Below are positions 58,091 through 62,748 of a DNA stretch of 62,748 nucleotides, piece after piece. Below the pieces are notes generated by a model. That model did not search any database. It was not told the origin of the DNA and saw only the letters and a list, made by a program, of their open reading frames with translations. The translations under genes and the position numbers were made by a program. The DNA is taken from assembly GCA_000708835.1 (NCBI GenBank), contig DF237478.1:1-62748 (forward strand), written 5' to 3'. Within the stretch, counting starts at the first letter, position 1. Each line of letters starts with the position of its first letter. The stretch is from Klebsormidium nitens (Eukaryota; Streptophyta; Klebsormidiophyceae; Klebsormidiales; Klebsormidiaceae).

Positions 58091-60252
58091 CGGCCGGCAG
58101 GCCGGACAAAATCTCTTTTTGTTTAGACACCAAACGAGCATTCTTTTGGAAAAAGATTCAGTTGCCCCTTGTACGGCAAAAGCTGGCCGGAAAAGGTCAA
58201 TGCGAGAGTAGGCGCGCTCGGTCATAACTTTAAGACGTGTTGCTAGAGAGTCGGGCACATGGCTCAAAACTTTCGGTTGGTGGCAGTCCCCAACGTTGCT
58301 AGCTTACGAGCCCTGACTTGCGAGGCCGGGCTTTGACGAAGTCTTCGGGTGCTTACTGAAGCCGCATGAATTCTTGTACTGTCTAAACGAAACTCTATCA
58401 GCCGGCATGGCCCGTTTCGCACGGTGCTCATGCCACCATCGCTGCATGCTACAAGTTCAAAGTAGGACTCAACTTCGAAAGGACATCGCGGTGTGATCAC
58501 GCTGTCCGTGTTTATGAATATTTTGGCATGAAACAGATGGGTCATGCAATGTGACGTTTGTATACGAGCTCTGCTGTTTCCTTCGCATGTTGCTCGCCTC
58601 ACAAAGACGTGGCATACACAGACTTAATGTGCATGCCACCGATCGACCGATCGAGTGTGGCCCTCAGATTTGAGAGCGGCATTGAGCTTCCCGCAGCTTC
58701 TTTCTCCTGCATTCGACATCACGATCGATCCTGTATGAATCTGCAGAGTCCTGCGCGGCTTTAATAAGCTGTGAATAGGATACTCCAATTGACGTCCGGC
58801 CGAGCCTGACAAATTGGACTCGATCATATACTTTACACAGCTACTACCTAGATCAGACAAGGAAATTCACTGGCTGCAATCAAGTTCGATCGCTCGGATC
58901 TGTTAAACTCCTTTAAGATTTTAAGAATGATGTGAGATCATTGATTGACAATGCGAGCCGGATCCCGGCCTAATTGTGGGCGGGATTGACCCTATGCGAA
59001 GTTCGTACTCCAGATGAGTCACCAGAGCTTCGCTAGTGCTGGCACGTACATATACCCGTCCACAACCAGCCCACGGGCAAAGCGCACAGTCGCGCTAGAA
59101 CCGTAGGATGCCAAGATGGCCGCCGTCGGCGAATTTGGGGCGTTGAATGAATTAATTCGGCAAAGATCTGATAAATGATAGGCCGAAATCGAGGAGGAAG
59201 AAGGTCATTGTCCAGCGCCTCTCTTTGGAGGAGCTATTTTGAATTTGAATTCTATGGCGGCAGGCGCCTAGCGGCTTAAAACCAGCCGCTGATCTTCGCT
59301 ACAGCGAAGGGTGACCATTAGATCTGCAAGGTCGCCGACTGTGGGCCATCGATATGGATTGCGCAGGGTCCCGGGTGGCTCCTGAAATGGTCAAAGGCTG
59401 GTAGGGTGCATGGCACAGGTCAAAGACCTGCAGCATCAGATTGGTGTGGTCCACCAGCACTCAAATTTGCCTCCAAGTTTTGCGTTGCGCCATGCATACT
59501 TGACAATACGACCGAGGTCTCCACCGGAGCTTTTGTCCAGACTCCAAGGGTTGTGGCCTCTACACAGGACCTAAGGTGAGTGAAACATGCAGACAATGCA
59601 TGTTTTTGGTATAAGCCTTACAGCCTGGCAGAACACATCGTCCCATGCTTTGTTGTCATTGTCATATCAATTGTTGGTGCATGGGCACAAGCTTCTGGAT
59701 GTCCTGTCTACGTCAGTTTCCTTGCCGAGTCAGTTTCCTTTGAGGTGTCAGCGCAAAGAACTAGAGATTAGATGCATGTCAGAGGCAGGTAAGGGTAGGG
59801 TTGACATGCTCATTTGTTTCTGTGGCAGAGTTTGGCTCCTGTGCTTGCTGCTCCTCTTGTGCTGGTTGGCTGCTGATGTTGCTTGTGGATTTGATGCTGC
59901 TTGTTGCACTTGGGTCACAGCTTGCGTGTGATGTTTGTGAAGCCGCGTGTTCTGGTTTTTGCGAGAAGAAGCATGGTGCTACTTATTTCATCTACTCTAA
60001 GGTCTGGCTGCTGATCTTTTCAATACTGCAGTCTCCTAGACATATGCTTCTGGATTGTGGTTGACAGTCTGAAAGGAAAGCTGTCCAGATGGGCAACGGA
60101 GTCTGGTTGGTCAAAGAGGCATTCAGCACGGCGAGCTACTCCTCCAGTGACAAGTGCGCCAAGCGGTGCTTTCTGATTGATTCAGGATTGATAATCTTAC
60201 TGATTTTGTGTTCTCTCGCCTGCAGGTATCCTCAATTGCATTCTCTGTCAGC
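58091..60252. other. Intergenic region with probable 5' UTR intron
   Basis: Positions 58091 to about 59500 show nothing recognisable. A donor-like acctaag-gtgagtg at about 59575 and an acceptor tctcgcctgcag ending at 60225 could bound a 5' UTR intron of the next gene, whose ATG lies 28 bases beyond that acceptor. A frame at 59587-59931 with a hydrophobic end lies inside that interval and is not called. Confidence 0.4.
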
Positions 60253-61383
60253 ATGGCAGGCGGCTTGGGGAGGCGCAGGAGAAAAGAGCCAAGCTTTGCT
60301 GATGACCATCAGCGTCGCCCTAAGAAAACCAAGGTTGAGCTAAAAGAGCTTGCTGACAGGCGTTTGGGACTGGTTCTCACAGAGCTTCATGGCAGAGCCT
60401 TTGCCTTTTGTCCAGTGGATGGGAAGAAGCTTGTGGGAGCCTCAAAAAAGTGTCCCCAGTGTCAAGTGAAATACTTGAACTCTTATCTCTCACAAGCAGG
60501 GCCCAGCAAGTTTGCCTGTTTGTACGACGCTCGGGACATAGCTTCCTTCTGGAGAAGAAAGATCTTTTGGCGTCTGGGGGGCACCAATCATTCTGGTGTG
60601 CTGTGGACCACACAGCCTTTTGTGCCTCTGCCTGCTTTTGAGGCCATCTTTTCGGAGGATTGGGAGCAGGCTGCAGTGAAGACAGCCACTGTAGAGACAC
60701 ATGTCAGAATTTTGGAAACAACAAGAGGGGTCGTTGAGTTCTGTGCATTCAATCTTGTTAACGAGAAGCGAGGCAATGCCTGCTGCAAGCTGCTGCCTAC
60801 AGGTGAGGTTTTGGTGGTCGTGCCTCCAGTTGAGGTCACCCATACATATAGCATTGAAGCCTCGGGGGCAAGAGTTCACTTTGTCTACGGCTGGGTGAAG
60901 ATGACAGTTGCTGGAGTGATCAGCAGAGCAGAAGACATGTTAGAGCCGGCACAGGGGTGGGATCACGTAGAGAAGTGGATTAGAGACAGCGTGTTGGACA
61001 TGCAGGATCTGGAGATGGGAGTGTCACCAGAAATGGTTGAGGCTTCAAAGGCTATTCTCAGGTCTGAGTATGAAAGTGACGAGGCTGCTCGGCATGCACG
61101 GTCTGAGCGAGGTATGAGGGACGAGCACATTGTCATGCCGCGGCCGGAGCCAAGGCCGCAGGAAGAGAGGAGGCGCAGACAAGCAGCTGAAATGCATGCG
61201 GGGGGCTTGGAAGATGGTTGGCATAATCTGCCAACAGATGAAGGTGAGGGGGCTACTTGGAGCACGTACGACATTCTGTCTTTGCATGGCAATGAATTGC
61301 GTCTCCTGCATTCTGCATTGCATTGTGCCAATCTATCCGAGCCAGAAGTGCGTGCGGACCAAGAATGCAAGTACGATACATAG
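60253..61383 (+). CDS. Unrecognised soluble protein with Cys cluster, single exon (376 aa)
   Basis: A continuous frame runs from the ATG at 60253 to the stop at 61383. It is also open upstream to 60208 but without another ATG. The start (MAGGLGRRRRKEPSF...RRPKKTKVELKEL) is strongly basic and could be a nuclear-localisation signal. Next comes FAFCPVDGKKLVGASKKCPQ with a CPQC pair, a possible zinc-ribbon-like C-x13-C-x2-C cluster. The middle (about residues 80-260) has mixed alpha/beta composition with several Trp. The end is rich in charged residues (RPEPRPQEERRRRQAAEMHA) and has a short GWHNLPTDEG motif. There are no membrane segments or signal peptide. I do not recognise the family. It is intronless, unlike every other gene here, which fits a retroposed copy, a mobile-element ORF or a lineage-specific gene. 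Confidence 0.65.
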   Translation: MAGGLGRRRRKEPSFADDHQRRPKKTKVELKELADRRLGLVLTELHGRAFAFCPVDGKKLVGASKKCPQCQVKYLNSYLSQAGPSKFACLYDARDIASFWRRKIFWRLGGTNHSGVLWTTQPFVPLPAFEAIFSEDWEQAAVKTATVETHVRILETTRGVVEFCAFNLVNEKRGNACCKLLPTGEVLVVVPPVEVTHTYSIEASGARVHFVYGWVKMTVAGVISRAEDMLEPAQGWDHVEKWIRDSVLDMQDLEMGVSPEMVEASKAILRSEYESDEAARHARSERGMRDEHIVMPRPEPRPQEERRRRQAAEMHAGGLEDGWHNLPTDEGEGATWSTYDILSLHGNELRLLHSALHCANLSEPEVRADQECKYDT

Positions 61384-61671
61384 CTTCCACTTGCTTGTCC
61401 CCCCCTTCAGTGCACGCCCCAGAACGCGCACGTGCGGACATTCTGCACTCGTCATTAGGGGGTTTGTACTGACGGGGGGGCTGGCTGACAACCGATATGC
61501 CGACAATTGACAACATACAGCACTCTTGGCGCATGGCACTGTGGCGCGTGCATTCAGAAAGTGGATTACAATGCCACTTTCTACTCTCGTACAATTGTTT
61601 TTTGTCTCTTGTTCTCAGCTATTGTTGCTTCTCGTTTCCGAGTTGCTTCATAAAACTAACTTTTTTCCAAA
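61384..61671. other. Short region between convergent genes
   Basis: This contains the 3' ends of the + strand ORF and of the minus-strand ORF. It is pyrimidine-rich on the + strand around 61590-61675. No further element is seen. Confidence 0.4.
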
Positions 61672-62748
61672 CTAAATCGGCCTTGCGAAAGCGGAGATTC
61701 TTCCCGCGCGGCCTCTACCCCTTCTTCCGCCGCCAGCGCCCCGCGCGCCAGTAGCGCCCGTGCCCGTGCCCGTGCCCCTGCCCGTGCCACCAGCGCCCGG
61801 CGCGCCTGTGCCTGCACGCTCACTAGCGCTTCTGCCGGTGCCCCTGCCAGCCCCCCTGCCCGCCCCCCTGCCAGCAGCGCCGGCGCCCCTTCCTCCCGTA
61901 GCCCCCGTGCCGCTTTCCCCCACTGCGCCCGGGGGATCAACTGAGGCAGGCCCCTCCAACTCGGCCTGGGAGTCGCCCGCCAGGCCTTCCAAGCCCTCCG
62001 GCGTCCGGTTCTCCGACTCGACCCTCAAGCGAGCGTTGCTCTGCTCACCCGGAGACTCCTCCGAGTCGACAGAGGCGAGTTTCTCCACCATTTCGACGTA
62101 GCCAGTGTAGACCCGGGCGATGTCCGGACCGAACTTTTCGAGTTTGCTCTCAAGCTGTGCTCTGCTCCGGCTTGGCAGCTGCCCCCTCCTCTCAGCTCAC
62201 TCGATCGCCTGCTCTGCAACCTTCTCCCCGTCCCCGATGAACCGCCTCTCGTTTCTGCTCAGTGGCATTGCGACCGTTTGCTCCAAAGCTAGCCGTTCCC
62301 TCCCCTTCGCCATCACTTGCAAATTGCGCCCCTTCTGTTGCCGTTCGTCTACCAACCGCCGATTGGTGAACAACTGCATATCCGTCTTTCCCTCTTTCAG
62401 CTTGTGCTCGACAAACTGCTGTGACATGTCACTGAAGCTGACGGGGAAGCGGCGCACCATGTCAGGTACGTGCACCATCCCCAGATGCATATAGAGTGTG
62501 GCCAGGTCCGCCCCGAGCTGCGAGCTGAAGCTGTACACGTACGCCGCCGCCCTGTCTTGGACCACGATGCTTTTGGCCAGCCGTTCGCCGTCGTCGCTAG
62601 GGTTGTTGAGGGGGCGGAGGAGCTCGGCGTATAGAGCTGCGAGGTTGTCCCAGATGATCCTCGCGTCAGCCCGCTTGCTGGCGTCCGTGATGGCGATGTC
62701 GAGGAATGCGTTGTATGCAGTTGGATGCAGGAGAACGCGAGCTTCTTT
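61672..62748 (-). pseudogene. Unrecognised ORF running off the window, split by one in-frame TGA
   Basis: On the minus strand the window edge opens directly into a frame (KEARVLLHPTAYNAFLDIAI) that continues to a TGA at 62199-62197. The same frame then reopens without shift down to a stop at 61672. The first part (184 residues seen) is helical and charged (FPVSFSDMSQQFVEHKLKEG, RLALEQTVAMPLSRNERRF). After the TGA come a probable coiled coil (AQLESKLEKFGPDIARVYTG) and an extreme Gly/Arg/Ala-rich tail (GRGAGRGAGRGTGRS). One in-frame stop could mean a decaying gene, a sequencing error or stop readthrough. A 39-base GT-AG interval (gtgagc at 62200 to gagcag) would also remove it but is very short for an intron. 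No family is recognised. The start lies outside the window. Confidence 0.5.

Noticed and set aside
59587-59931. Plus-strand 114-codon ORF with hydrophobic C-terminus
   Set aside because: It lies inside a probable 5' UTR intron of the 60253 gene, is Cys/Leu-rich and shows no conserved feature.

Overview
This is nuclear DNA of a green-lineage eukaryote, most likely a streptophyte (charophyte-type) alga such as Klebsormidium, or an early land plant. That placement is inferred from gene content and architecture. Coding exons are short and GC-rich, and are separated by GT-AG introns of roughly 100-900 bases that mostly end in tgcag. The genes are plant-type: a COBRA-like protein, an AHP-type histidine phosphotransfer protein, a SAP-PHD-PINIT-SP-RING SUMO ligase of the SIZ1 kind, a fused full-length peroxisomal ABCD transporter (CTS/PXA1 type), a TMEM14/FAX-like protein and a transit-peptide-bearing glucose-6-phosphate 1-epimerase. 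All gene models were spliced by hand. For almost all of them the exon phases agree and the summed exons are a multiple of three.

Layout. 1-3083: no gene seen. 3084-10245 (+): a 15-exon COBRA-like gene with four tandem N-terminal modules. 11933-14039 (-): histidine phosphotransfer protein, convergent with the COBRA gene. 14947-18642 (+): Tim21/Coa1-like mitochondrial inner-membrane protein. 19511-22016 (+): Tim44-like/mL45-like protein. 23554-27702 (-): SIZ1-type SUMO E3 ligase. 27703-31035: gene-poor, with a long near-perfect inverted repeat around a 183-base run of N. 31036-42464 (-): 22-exon ABCD-type peroxisomal transporter, 1367 aa. 44060-44893 (-): small mitochondrial protein. 46242-48333 (+): TMEM14/FAX-like gene with a 30-base minisatellite and two frame breaks. 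49840-52119 (-): unrecognised five-exon gene. 52753-58090 (+): glucose-6-phosphate 1-epimerase. 60253-61383 (+): unrecognised intronless ORF. 61672-62748 (-): unrecognised ORF running off the window, interrupted by one in-frame TGA.

There is no operon-like organisation; each gene appears to be its own unit. By theme the products cover the cell wall/surface (COBRA-like), signalling (phosphotransfer, SUMO ligation), mitochondria (Tim21-like, Tim44/mL45-like, small membrane protein), and fatty-acid and sugar metabolism (peroxisomal ABCD importer, FAX-like protein, epimerase). No tRNA, rRNA, CRISPR or intact transposase was found. The most unusual features are the COBRA-like protein with four exon-duplicated modules, the inverted repeat around the gap, and the frame-broken FAX-like minisatellite.
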